In this document: piece by piece, positions 1-6,819 of the stretch
Layout: every line of letters begins with the position of its first letter
Numbering within the stretch: the first letter of the stretch is position 1
Source: DATDRM01 sp035291705
GTDB taxonomy: Bacteria > Chloroflexota > Anaerolineae > Anaerolineales > UBA4823
DNA length: 16,299 bases
Assembly: GCA_035291705.1 (NCBI GenBank)
Contig: DATDRM010000014.1
Span: forward strand, 1 to 16,299
Reading direction: 5' to 3'
Notes under the pieces: model-generated
What the model was told of the DNA's origin: nothing
The model's input: only the letters and a program-made list of their open reading frames with translations
Database searches by the model: none
Translations under genes and position numbers: made by a program

Positions 1-273
1 ATCAGCTCCCCGGTGGGTGGCAGCGAAGAGGTTACACGTCTTATTGGAGAAGGTTGGGAAAGACAAGTGGGCGCCCGCCTGGAGTTCGAGCTGGACCCGC
101 AGCAGATGCTCGCCAAGGCGCTGGCGCATATCGATAAAAAGCGCGCCGCGCAGAACCTAGCTCCTTACGACCCGTCTCGATTCGGCGCCAGCGGCGACCG
201 GCGAATGCACAAGTTGATGGACCTTCCGCTAAAAGAGCGTATGGAAGCCAGCTATGGCAGGGTAAAGCCGTGA
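1..273 (+). CDS. cooS: C-terminus of a probable Ni-Fe-S carbon monoxide dehydrogenase (5' partial)
   Basis: The frame is open from the first base, so this is the last 90 residues of a larger protein; the GTG at 13 is unlikely to be a true start. The fragment reads GGSEEVT, then VGARLEFELDP, then AKALAHIDKKR. This resembles the end of CooS/AcsA CO dehydrogenases, where a GSxxVT segment is followed by a VGGxFxVExDP strand and an HIxxKR helix. The family oxidises CO (or reduces CO2) at a Ni-Fe-S C-cluster, but none of the cluster ligands lie in the visible part. About 35 residues follow the HIDKKR helix, a longer tail than the usual short end. A CooC-like ATPase at 5071 fits this reading. The assignment is from remembered family pattern only, so a related Fe-S enzyme is possible. 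Confidence 0.58.
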   Translation: MSSPVGGSEEVTRLIGEGWERQVGARLEFELDPQQMLAKALAHIDKKRAAQNLAPYDPSRFGASGDRRMHKLMDLPLKERMEASYGRVKP

Positions 274-368
274 GTGTTTGGGCGAATCCTAAGTTGGGCG
301 GCCTCATGGAGGCTGGCAAACCCGTTATAAACAACCCAGCCAATGATTTACGATTTGCAAGGAGGTAA
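270..368 (+). CDS. possible 32-residue ORF between the CODH tail and a membrane protein gene
   Basis: A GTG codon at 270 overlaps the TGA of the preceding gene and opens a 32-residue frame starting MSVWANPKLGG and ending at the TAA at 366. The overlap would allow translational coupling. The frame runs through the strong AAGGAGG ribosome binding site (359-365) of the next gene, so it could instead be non-coding spacer. It has no domain that I recognise and no membrane segment. It may be a coupling peptide, the residue of a lost gene, or chance. Confidence 0.2.
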   Translation: MSVWANPKLGGLMEAGKPVINNPANDLRFARR

Positions 369-370
369 AG

Positions 371-1066
371 ATGAAGGTCAGAACCGACGAAATTATGAGA
401 GAACAGCGAGTTGATCTCTTGATCGCCATTCTGGTATTTGGTTCCCTTTGGGGTCTATCGGAGGTGGTCTTGGGCAGCGCGATTAGAGCGGCAGGGCTTC
501 CATACCGGGCTGGCATCCTGACCGGGGTGGGGATGGGTATCATGGGTATGGCTATAGGTATTTTCAGGAAGCCAGTAATGCTGGCAGGGATTGCATTAGT
601 AGCGATCTTGTGCAAGCAGCTTGCAGTCCCTATTCTCCACGCCTCGGTAATGTGCGAGGCAAATTCCTGTCTGGCTGTGATGCTGGAGGGGCTTGCTCTG
701 GCGGGAGTCGTATCCCTGGCAGGACGCAAATTGGATAGGGGATACCTGATAAAAATAGTAAGTGGCGCGTTAGCCGCGCTGTTAGTAGCGGCTGCTTTCT
801 TCTTTATCGGCATGCAGGTAGCGCCATGTCGGTATCTTCTGTCCTTCAACCGCCCCGGTGGCTTTATGGCATTTCTAGCTGTCGAAGGTCTGGTATGGGC
901 GGCCTTCTCAGCGACGCTCTTCCCCCTAGGATACTGGGCGGGGGCACGGCTCAGGGACGTTGTTCCTGTTTTTGGAACGAGGAAGCCCTGGCTCTATATT
1001 ACTTCTGCGGCCCTCGTAGTTTGTAGCTGGGTAGCGAGTGCCTTGGCCATTGCTACTGGGCTCTAG
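371..1066 (+). CDS. polytopic membrane protein of unknown function downstream of CODH
   Basis: This 231-residue protein has six or seven hydrophobic segments, at roughly residues 14-35, 44-64, 66-84, 98-116, 125-147, 163-187 and 205-228, with little soluble sequence. The start is firm: AAGGAGG at 359-365 lies six bases before the ATG. Residues 24-35 (GSLWGLSEVVLG) form a glycine-rich first helix of the kind seen in substrate-binding (S) components of ECF transporters, and the size and helix count suit that fold, but I see no specificity signature. C81, H90, C95 and C100 cluster around the third and fourth helices and could bind metal or form disulfides. Its position after a nickel enzyme makes a cofactor- or metal-related transport role an attractive guess. 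No function can be assigned from sequence alone. Confidence 0.8.
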   Translation: MKVRTDEIMREQRVDLLIAILVFGSLWGLSEVVLGSAIRAAGLPYRAGILTGVGMGIMGMAIGIFRKPVMLAGIALVAILCKQLAVPILHASVMCEANSCLAVMLEGLALAGVVSLAGRKLDRGYLIKIVSGALAALLVAAAFFFIGMQVAPCRYLLSFNRPGGFMAFLAVEGLVWAAFSATLFPLGYWAGARLRDVVPVFGTRKPWLYITSAALVVCSWVASALAIATGL

Positions 1067-1101
1067 CCAAGAAACGGTAGCTGTTCTCGGGTGATGTGCT
1101 A

Positions 1102-1656
1102 ATGAAGGCAGAGCCATTCATTGTGATACTTAGCGGGGAATCTGGCTCCGGCAAGACCACTATCTGCGCACGGGTTGTATCGCTGACCCGGGTACGGGGT
1201 CTGGAGGTAGCTGGCCTCCTCACACCACCCCGCCTTGCCGGCGGTTGCAAGGTTGGCTTGGACGTGGAAGACATCCATACTGGCCAGCGCCGCCCACTGG
1301 CGGAACGGGTCGGCGGTACCGACGGTCCAGCAACGGGGAGCTGGCACTTCCACATGGACGGCCTAGCCTGGGGGACGATGGTCCTGGGCGGCGCCACGCC
1401 GTGCGATCTGTTAGTTATTGATGAGCTGGGGCCGCTGGAACTACTTCAGGACCAGGGATGGACGATTAGCCTCGACCAGCTGCGTGCTAGCCGCTACCAC
1501 TTGGCCCTTGTCGTCGTTCGGCCAGCACTCTTGCCGCGCTTGCAGGAGCTGCTGGGTGAAGTTGAGCTGCTAATTCTGGCCGTAACCGAGGTTAACAGGG
1601 ATGACTTGCCTAGAGAAATCCTAACCCTTTACAATCGTAAAGGAGATGAAAGTTGA
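1102..1656 (+). CDS. THEP1-type nucleoside-triphosphatase (P-loop NTPase)
   Basis: This 184-residue protein (counting from the ATG at 1102) has a Walker A motif, GESGSGKT, at residues 12-19 and a Walker B strand LLVIDELGPLE at 103-113. Together with the size this is the layout of the THEP1/NTPase_1 family (formerly DUF265). Family members hydrolyse NTPs in vitro, but their cellular role is unclear; some are proposed to act on nucleotides or RNA. The C-terminal half ends in a strand (VELLILAVTEVNRDDLP) typical of the fold. An in-frame GTG at 1096 could add two residues. Neither start has a good ribosome binding site, so weak initiation or read-on from the membrane protein 35 bases upstream is likely. 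The stop overlaps the TTG start of the next gene. Confidence 0.8.
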   Translation: MKAEPFIVILSGESGSGKTTICARVVSLTRVRGLEVAGLLTPPRLAGGCKVGLDVEDIHTGQRRPLAERVGGTDGPATGSWHFHMDGLAWGTMVLGGATPCDLLVIDELGPLELLQDQGWTISLDQLRASRYHLALVVVRPALLPRLQELLGEVELLILAVTEVNRDDLPREILTLYNRKGDES

Positions 1657-2696
1657 CAAAATCATTTCTGATCACCGGCGGCGCTGGATTTCTGGGCGTC
1701 AATCTTGCTCGCTACCTGTTGTCAAAGGGGCATCTGGTCACATCTCTGGATATTGTTCCATTTGGTTACGAGGATATTCGCGACCAGATAAGGATCATCA
1801 CCGGAGATATCCGTGACCACGTCGCTGTCCAGTCGGCTTTAAAGGGCATAGACATCGTCGTGCATGCAGCCGCTGCACTGCCGTTGTACAAACCGGAAGA
1901 AATTTTCTCTACAAATGTAGATGGAACACGGAATGTGCTTTATGAAGCGCATTCTATGGAGATAGAACGCGTTATCCATATCTCGTCGACTGCCGTCTAT
2001 GGCATCCCTGATCACCACCCCTTATTAGAGACCGACGAACTCAGAGAGGTTGGCCCATATGGTCAATCCAAAGTGTTGGCAGAGAAAATCTGCGAAGAAT
2101 ATCGCCGCCAGGGTATGTGTATCCCCATAGTACGGCCCAAATCCTTTATCGGGCTGGAGCGCATGGGTGTGTTCGCCATACTATACGAGTGGGCTAAAGA
2201 TGGTAGGAACTTCCCTATCTTGGGCAAGGGCGATAACCTTTATCAATACCTTGATGTCGAGGATTTATGCGATGCCATTTGGCTCTGTGCTACACTGCCG
2301 TGCGACCAGGTAAAGGATACTTTCAACATTGGAGCAAAGGAGTTCGGAACGGTCAAGACAGATTTTCAATCCGTCTTGGACTATGCCGGGCATGGTAAAC
2401 GCATCATTGCAGTTCCACAAGGTCCGGCCATCCTTGTTCTTCGAATTCTGGAGCGGTTCGGCTTATCACCGCTCTACGAGTGGATTTACGAAACAGTCGG
2501 AAAGGAGTCATTCGTATCGATCGCAAAAGCTGAGCAAGTGCTGGGGTTCAGGCCGAAATACTCGAACCAAGACGCGCTCATTCGTAATTATCAGTGGTAT
2601 CTTGGCAGTCTCAGCAAGTTTGAACGCACGACTGGCCTTACCCATCGCGTTCCCTGGCAACAAGGCCTTCTGAGGTTGGCTAAGAGGATCTTTTGA
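1653..2696 (+). CDS. NAD-dependent epimerase/dehydratase (extended SDR)
   Basis: This is a 347-residue extended short-chain dehydrogenase/reductase of the sugar-nucleotide epimerase/dehydratase type. The dinucleotide motif GGAGFLG is at residues 9-15, D33 ends strand 2 (favouring NAD(H)), the SSTAVYG strand is at 111-117 and the catalytic pair Y136/K140 sits in YGQSK. The C-terminal part (about 165-347) is the substrate domain. The start is TTG: AAAGGAG (1639-1645) lies just upstream and the TTG overlaps the TGA of the NTPase gene, so translation is probably coupled. Family members act on UDP-, GDP- or CDP-sugars or on sterol-like alcohols. The substrate cannot be told here and no glycosyltransferase is nearby. 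Confidence 0.85.
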   Translation: MTKSFLITGGAGFLGVNLARYLLSKGHLVTSLDIVPFGYEDIRDQIRIITGDIRDHVAVQSALKGIDIVVHAAAALPLYKPEEIFSTNVDGTRNVLYEAHSMEIERVIHISSTAVYGIPDHHPLLETDELREVGPYGQSKVLAEKICEEYRRQGMCIPIVRPKSFIGLERMGVFAILYEWAKDGRNFPILGKGDNLYQYLDVEDLCDAIWLCATLPCDQVKDTFNIGAKEFGTVKTDFQSVLDYAGHGKRIIAVPQGPAILVLRILERFGLSPLYEWIYETVGKESFVSIAKAEQVLGFRPKYSNQDALIRNYQWYLGSLSKFERTTGLTHRVPWQQGLLRLAKRIF

Positions 2697-2789
2697 GAGG
2701 GCTGCTCAGGGTTTCTTACACCTTGTTCGTCTCGGAAATGCAAATGGCAGGTAGATATATTGAAGTCGTAGCATCTTAGTGTGAGTTAG

Positions 2790-2804
2790 ATGCCGATTCG
2801 GCAT
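2790..2804. promoter_or_regulatory. perfect inverted repeat before a small membrane protein gene
   Basis: ATGCCGA, one T, then TCGGCAT form a perfect palindrome with 7-base arms. It ends directly before the AGGAGA ribosome binding site (2805-2810) of the gene starting at 2818. It could be an operator for a dimeric repressor, or a hairpin in the mRNA leader that affects ribosome access. No cognate regulator can be named. Confidence 0.45.
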
Positions 2805-2817
2805 AGGAGAGAACTTC

Positions 2818-3213
2818 ATGACAACCGGAGGTCGTGCCCCACATCAAACGGCGCGCTGGATGCTTTGGATGGCGCGGGGGATCAGTACGCTGGCCGCGGC
2901 GTTCTGGCTGCTTATTCTGCTGGACATCCTGGCATGCGACGCGCTGGTGGGGTTTATCTGCTTGAACTGGGAGATGGCCCTCCTGGCGGGTTTGGTGATC
3001 GCTTCGGTACTGAGTGTGCTCATCGCCTGGCGGCGAGAAAACGTCGGCGGTTTCATCATGATCCTTTGGGGCTTTGTCTTCAGCTCCATCGCCTACATGA
3101 CCAGTCGCCCTCAGCAGGTCTTTTCGATGCTGGTATCCGGTGTGCCCTTTTTGATCGCTGGCCTACTGTTCCTGGCAAGTTCGTGGTCGCGTAGATTTGT
3201 TGTGAACCATTGA
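2818..3213 (+). CDS. small four-helix membrane protein (DUF7670-like)
   Basis: This 131-residue protein has four hydrophobic segments at about residues 18-38, 50-68, 75-93 and 103-124, separated by short basic turns (AWRREN; SWSRR at the end). The layout, with WE before helix 2 and AWRxENVGG before helix 3, resembles a widespread group of tiny membrane proteins annotated DUF7670, whose function is unknown; I recall this pattern rather than having tested it. The ATG at 2818 is supported by AGGAGA at 2805-2810. The leader holds a perfect 15-base palindrome, and the gene is separated from the epimerase by 121 bases, so it probably begins its own transcription unit. Confidence 0.7.
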   Translation: MTTGGRAPHQTARWMLWMARGISTLAAAFWLLILLDILACDALVGFICLNWEMALLAGLVIASVLSVLIAWRRENVGGFIMILWGFVFSSIAYMTSRPQQVFSMLVSGVPFLIAGLLFLASSWSRRFVVNH

Positions 3214-3282
3214 AACAATAATATTCGGTTTCTTCACAGTGAATCTGAGCTTCCAGGCCAGGAATGAGTTGAGGATGAAGTC

Positions 3283-3294
3283 TGACAATTGTCA
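3283..3294. promoter_or_regulatory. 12-base perfect palindrome upstream of the ICMT-like gene
   Basis: TGACAATTGTCA is its own reverse complement and lies 20 bases before the ATG at 3315, just ahead of the AAGGA ribosome binding site. This position suits a repressor operator. It does not match the FNR/CRP TTGAT-N4-ATCAA pattern. A 12-base palindrome can arise by chance, so support is modest. Confidence 0.3.
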
Positions 3295-3314
3295 TCAAGC
3301 CAATAAGGAATCTC

Positions 3315-3764
3315 ATGAAAACCAGCAACCTATTGCCCACCCATTACCTGTTGATCGCTATCCTGCTCATGATCGCGCTCCATTTCTTACTTCCGTTGGC
3401 AAACATTATTCCCGTTCCCTGGATGGCAATAGGATTGATCCCATTGGTCAGTGGAGTAGCAATTAATCTGATTGCCAATAAAGCCTTTCATAAGGCCAAA
3501 ACGGCCGTCAAGCCTTACCAGGATTCAGCTAGCTTGATTACCGATGGCGTATTTCGTTACAGCCGCAACCCGATGTACCTGGGCTTTTTACTGATTCTCA
3601 TCGGTATCGCCCTCCTGTTCGGGTCTTTGTCGCCCTGGTTCATCGTCCCAATTTTTGCCTTCCTGATGGACAGAATATTCATCCAGGTTGAGGAGCGCAT
3701 GCTGGGAGACAGATTTGGGTCAGCCTGGTTGGTGTACAAGAAAAAGGTCAGGCGTTGGATTTAG
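3315..3764 (+). CDS. isoprenylcysteine carboxyl methyltransferase-like membrane methyltransferase
   Basis: This 149-residue membrane protein has helices at about 9-30, 35-54, 88-104 and 106-122. The signature RYSRNPMYLG is at residues 81-90 and a C-terminal VEERMLGDRFG followed by YKKKVRRW is at 125-148. This is the pattern of the ICMT/PEMT/NnrU-like superfamily, in which the Arg/Asn-Pro-x-Tyr motif and the later Glu-Glu/Arg segment bind S-adenosylmethionine at the membrane. Bacterial members methylate lipids or small hydrophobic molecules and the substrate is usually unknown. The ATG at 3315 is preceded by AAGGA at about 3303-3307. An overlapping frame from 3239 is a shadow. Confidence 0.85.
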   Translation: MKTSNLLPTHYLLIAILLMIALHFLLPLANIIPVPWMAIGLIPLVSGVAINLIANKAFHKAKTAVKPYQDSASLITDGVFRYSRNPMYLGFLLILIGIALLFGSLSPWFIVPIFAFLMDRIFIQVEERMLGDRFGSAWLVYKKKVRRWI

Positions 3765-3829
3765 AACTTTAGAGATGCGTTTTTAGGACATCGTATCCAT
3801 AGCAAACCATGCGAAATTAGGAGACTCTC

Positions 3830-4888
3830 ATGCTGGACAAAGATAAGGTACTCGAAGTGCTTGCGCAAGTCAACGATCCCGAACTGCACCGCAGCCTGAC
3901 CGACTTGAAGATGGTGCGCGATGTGGGGATACAGGATGGCAAGGTAGAAGTCACCGTTGCCTTGACGTTACCCAACTGCCCGCTCAAAGCTCAGATTGAA
4001 GCCGATGTGCGCGCCGCCATCGCCGCTTTGCCGGAGGTCAAACAGGTATCGGTTAAGCTGACTTCAATGACCGATGAGGAACGAAAAGCGGTCCTTGGAG
4101 AAATGAAGGATGGAGCGGCTGCCCCGTACAATCATATCCAACGCGTTGTTGCCATAATGAGCGGTAAAGGCGGCGTCGGGAAATCTCTTGTCACCGGCTT
4201 ACTGGCGACCGCGCTGGCGCGGGAGGGCTACAAGGTTGGCGTATTGGATGCGGATATCACTGGCCCCAGTATTCCCATGTTGTTTGGATTGCATGGGCCG
4301 GTAGAACCTGGCCCAATTGGCATTCGGCCATTACAGAGTTGGACTGGGGTCAAGGTCATTTCGATGAACTTTTTGCTGGAGAGCGAGGATCAACCGATCA
4401 TCTGGCGCGGTCCCCTGATCGGTAGAGCGATCACCCAACTTTGGGGCGATGTGATGTGGGGCGACCTGGATTATCTGCTGGTTGATTTACCACCCGGCAC
4501 CTCGGATGCATCCCTGACAACCATGCAGTCGCTGCCGGTCAACGGGATCGTGATGGTCACGACCCCACAAAGCCTGGCATCCATGGTCGTGCGCAAGGCT
4601 ATTCACATGGCGCAAGCAGTCAATACACCCATTGTTGGCGTTGTGGAGAATATGGCTTATTTCATCTGTCCAGACACCGGCAAGCAGCATTTCATTTTTG
4701 GCCCCAGCCATGTCTCCGAGGTCATGCTGACCGCCGGCGCGCCGCTGCTGGCCCAACTGCCAATTGACCCACAGGTGTCCGCCCTGTGCGACACCGGGAA
4801 TGTCGAATTGGTGATCCTGGCCGAAATCCCGGCGTTGCTGAAAGCTTTTGCCCAGGCGATGCCCGTGATGGTACGCCATTCTGTCTAA
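3830..4888 (+). CDS. mrp: Mrp/NBP35-family Fe-S cluster carrier ATPase
   Basis: This 352-residue protein has an N-terminal MIP18/DUF59 domain (about 1-80, with NDPELHRSLTDLKMV and the TLPNCPLK cysteine C50) joined to a MinD/ParA-type ATPase. The deviant Walker A GKGGVGKS is at 112-119, DADITGPSIP at 140-149 and VDLPPGTSD at 218-226. Mrp/ApbC proteins bind and pass on 4Fe-4S clusters as dimers. The usual CxxC that holds the cluster is expected after VENM. Here the sequence is VENMAYFIC-PDTG, so C280 is present but position 283 is Thr. Cluster binding may therefore use one Cys per subunit or other ligands. The start is supported by TTAGGAG just upstream. A role in maturing Fe-S enzymes such as CODH is a reasonable inference. 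Confidence 0.92.
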   Translation: MLDKDKVLEVLAQVNDPELHRSLTDLKMVRDVGIQDGKVEVTVALTLPNCPLKAQIEADVRAAIAALPEVKQVSVKLTSMTDEERKAVLGEMKDGAAAPYNHIQRVVAIMSGKGGVGKSLVTGLLATALAREGYKVGVLDADITGPSIPMLFGLHGPVEPGPIGIRPLQSWTGVKVISMNFLLESEDQPIIWRGPLIGRAITQLWGDVMWGDLDYLLVDLPPGTSDASLTTMQSLPVNGIVMVTTPQSLASMVVRKAIHMAQAVNTPIVGVVENMAYFICPDTGKQHFIFGPSHVSEVMLTAGAPLLAQLPIDPQVSALCDTGNVELVILAEIPALLKAFAQAMPVMVRHSV

Positions 4889-5070
4889 AAGACAATAAGA
4901 GAGAAACCACGTACCAACCGGTAAAGGGGAGAGTGAGAAGATGCTGAGTGGCAGCTGCTTTTAGAGCCAACGATGTAATGATGAAGCTACTTGAAGGATT
5001 ATGACTGAATATTAAGATGAAATGGTGACAAATTATATCGTTACCGAGAAATTGAGCGAGTTGATCAATT

Positions 5071-5982
5071 ATGAGGTATGACATGCAAACTCAAGCGGGA
5101 AAGATGCCACTGAGCGGCAAACGGATTGGACTGTTTGGCAAAGGGGGATCTGGTAAAAGTACCGTGACTGTGCTGCTTGCCAGGGCACTGCGCGAGCGCG
5201 GTTACTCCGTGTGTGTGCTGGATGCTGATTCCACCAACATCGGGTTGTTTCGGATTTTCGATATTGCTCGCTCACCAAAACCTTTGATGGAATACTTTGG
5301 TGGGATGATCTTTAGCGGAGGGGTTGTCACCTGCCCGGTGGACGATCCCATACCTTTGGCTGGGGCGGAAATTAAATTAGAGACCTTACATCCAGAGTAC
5401 TATGCGAAAAGTCCAGATGGGATCATATTTCTCATTGCTGGTAAGATCGGCGATCAAGGACCAGGAGCAGGGTGTGACGGGCCAGTCGCGAAGATCGCGC
5501 GTGATCTCCACATTTATATTCAAGGCGAGTCGCCGGTCACTCTTGTGGACTTCAAAGCCGGCTTTGAGGACACCGCGCGTGGTGTTCTTACCGGCCTGGA
5601 TTGGGCGATTGTTGTTGTAGACCCCACCACTACTTCTGTGGAAATGGCGGCAAACATGAAACACATGCTTGAGCAAATCCAAGCAGATATATTACCAGCC
5701 ACCGCTCATCTGAAAAGCCCCGAACTAATTGCCTGGGCGAATAAGATTTTCACCGAAGCTTGCATTGAGGATATATGGTTCGTGCTGAACAGGGTTCAGG
5801 GTGCAGAGGAAGAAGAATACTTGCGGAAGGGATTGAGCGAGAAAGGGATCGAACCGATTGGAGTTGTTCACCAGGACCCTTCCATCTCACGCTCCTGGCT
5901 GAAGGGCACGCCCATAAAGGCGGATGATGCGATGCTGGAAGTCCAAAAAATCTTGGACAGGTTGGAAGATGCAGGACAATAA
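5071..5982 (+). CDS. cooC: CooC-like CO dehydrogenase nickel-insertion ATPase (divergent)
   Basis: This is a SIMIBI-class P-loop ATPase of up to 303 residues: GKGGSGKST at residues 23-31, LDADSTN at 50-56, and VDFKAGFEDTARG at 159-171, which corresponds to the DMEAGxEHxGRG segment of CooC. CooC helps load nickel into the CODH C-cluster. In studied CooC proteins a CxC in a GxGCxC segment binds Ni/Zn at the dimer interface. Here that region reads GAGCDGP, so only C135 remains. The protein may mature an atypical CODH, use another metal ligand, or have another client. The start is uncertain: ATG at 5071, 5083 or 5104 are all possible, with GAGG before 5083 and GGGAAAG before 5104. The 182 bases before the gene hold no clear promoter or other gene. 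Confidence 0.75.
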   Translation: MRYDMQTQAGKMPLSGKRIGLFGKGGSGKSTVTVLLARALRERGYSVCVLDADSTNIGLFRIFDIARSPKPLMEYFGGMIFSGGVVTCPVDDPIPLAGAEIKLETLHPEYYAKSPDGIIFLIAGKIGDQGPGAGCDGPVAKIARDLHIYIQGESPVTLVDFKAGFEDTARGVLTGLDWAIVVVDPTTTSVEMAANMKHMLEQIQADILPATAHLKSPELIAWANKIFTEACIEDIWFVLNRVQGAEEEEYLRKGLSEKGIEPIGVVHQDPSISRSWLKGTPIKADDAMLEVQKILDRLEDAGQ

Positions 5983-6018
5983 TGAGCGTGGTGAACTGGT
6001 GCGAGTACCCATCATGGT

Positions 6019-6046
6019 CAATCAGGTTTCGACTTGTGGCTGATTG
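6019..6046 (+). promoter_or_regulatory. inverted repeat in the leader of the first ZIP transporter
   Basis: CAATCAG (6019-6025) and CTGATTG (6040-6046) are exact reverse complements separated by 14 bases. They lie 30 bases before the ATG at 6076 and could form a hairpin in the mRNA or act as a split operator for a metal regulator. There is no U tract, so it is not a normal terminator. Significance is modest. Confidence 0.3.
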
Positions 6047-6075
6047 GTAATACTTGCACGTAACAGGAGATATCA

Positions 6076-6807
6076 ATGGTAAGCACATTTGGAATTGTAC
6101 TCTTAGCCAGTGTCTTGGCGTGTTTAGTCACGACGATTGGTATATTTACTATCGGCAAGTATGAAAAATGGGGCAACCAAAACGTTGTCTATTTTATGAG
6201 CTTTGCCGCAGGTGTGCTTATTTCTGTATCTTTCATCCATATCATTCCAAAATCCTTTGGCATGAACGACACAGCGCCCATATACTTGTTAGTTGGGTTT
6301 ATGGGACTTTACGTTTTTAATCGCTTTTTGAATATAATGGTTTGCCACGACCGTGAACGGGCCAATCTTTCAACCGGCATCATCCCGATGATTGGCATTG
6401 GCATTCATTCCTTTATTGATGGGATCATCTACTCTGTAACGTTCAATGTAAGCATATTCACTGGTGTGCTGGCAGCCATTGGGATGGTGTTTCATGAATT
6501 CCCCGAAGGGGTGGTTACCTTCTTGCTGTTGGAACGAGCCGGCTTTACACGAAAAAGATCGGCTTTATACGCTTTTCTGGCAGCAGCTGTATCTACGCCG
6601 TTGGGTACGGTGGTTTCATTCCCGGTTATCAGTAAGATTGATCGCTCTACTTTAGGTATTCTTTTGGCGGTTTCTGCTGGTGCGCTCGTTTATGTGGGCG
6701 CATCTCACTTGCTGCCTGCCGTTGAAAAAGAAAACCGGAGATATACCCTCATCTCGTTGGGAGTTGGCATCCTGGTTGCTGTCGTGATCGTAATTTCGAG
6801 AGGCTAA
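6076..6807 (+). CDS. ZIP-family divalent metal transporter
   Basis: This 243-residue protein has about eight membrane helices, as in ZIP transporters. The metal-path motifs are HSFIDG at residues 111-116 (helix 4) and HEFPEG at 140-145 (helix 5), with a further SHLLPA near 210. ZIP proteins bring zinc, iron, manganese or related divalent metals into the cytoplasm. Helix 4 has HSxxD rather than the more usual HNxPE, a variation found among prokaryotic ZIPs that may affect selectivity. The loop between helices 3 and 4 (CHDRERAN, 90-97) is short, not a long His-rich loop. AGGAG just before the ATG fixes the start. A second ZIP protein, not closely similar, is encoded at 12072. Confidence 0.9.
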   Translation: MVSTFGIVLLASVLACLVTTIGIFTIGKYEKWGNQNVVYFMSFAAGVLISVSFIHIIPKSFGMNDTAPIYLLVGFMGLYVFNRFLNIMVCHDRERANLSTGIIPMIGIGIHSFIDGIIYSVTFNVSIFTGVLAAIGMVFHEFPEGVVTFLLLERAGFTRKRSALYAFLAAAVSTPLGTVVSFPVISKIDRSTLGILLAVSAGALVYVGASHLLPAVEKENRRYTLISLGVGILVAVVIVISRG

Positions 6808-6819
6808 AAGAGTGAAGTC

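Noticed and set aside
3790..3800. 11-base sequence ATCGTATCCAT repeated at 15980-15990, both in leaders
   Set aside because: Two copies of an 11-mer at different distances from the starts and without symmetry are weak evidence for a shared site.
4487..4879. Long open frames on the minus strand opposite Mrp and other genes (for example 13182-13841, 325-849)
   Set aside because: They are mirror frames of well-supported + strand genes and show no domain or initiation signal.
5022..5081. 19-residue frame (MVTNYIVTEKLSELINYEV) overlapping the CooC-like start
   Set aside because: It looks protein-like but has no clear ribosome binding site and no known leader-peptide features.
5969..6050. Two short frames (24 residues from 5969, 22 from 5982) after the CooC-like gene
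   Set aside because: Both are very short with weak initiation signals, and the region is better explained as the leader of the ZIP gene.
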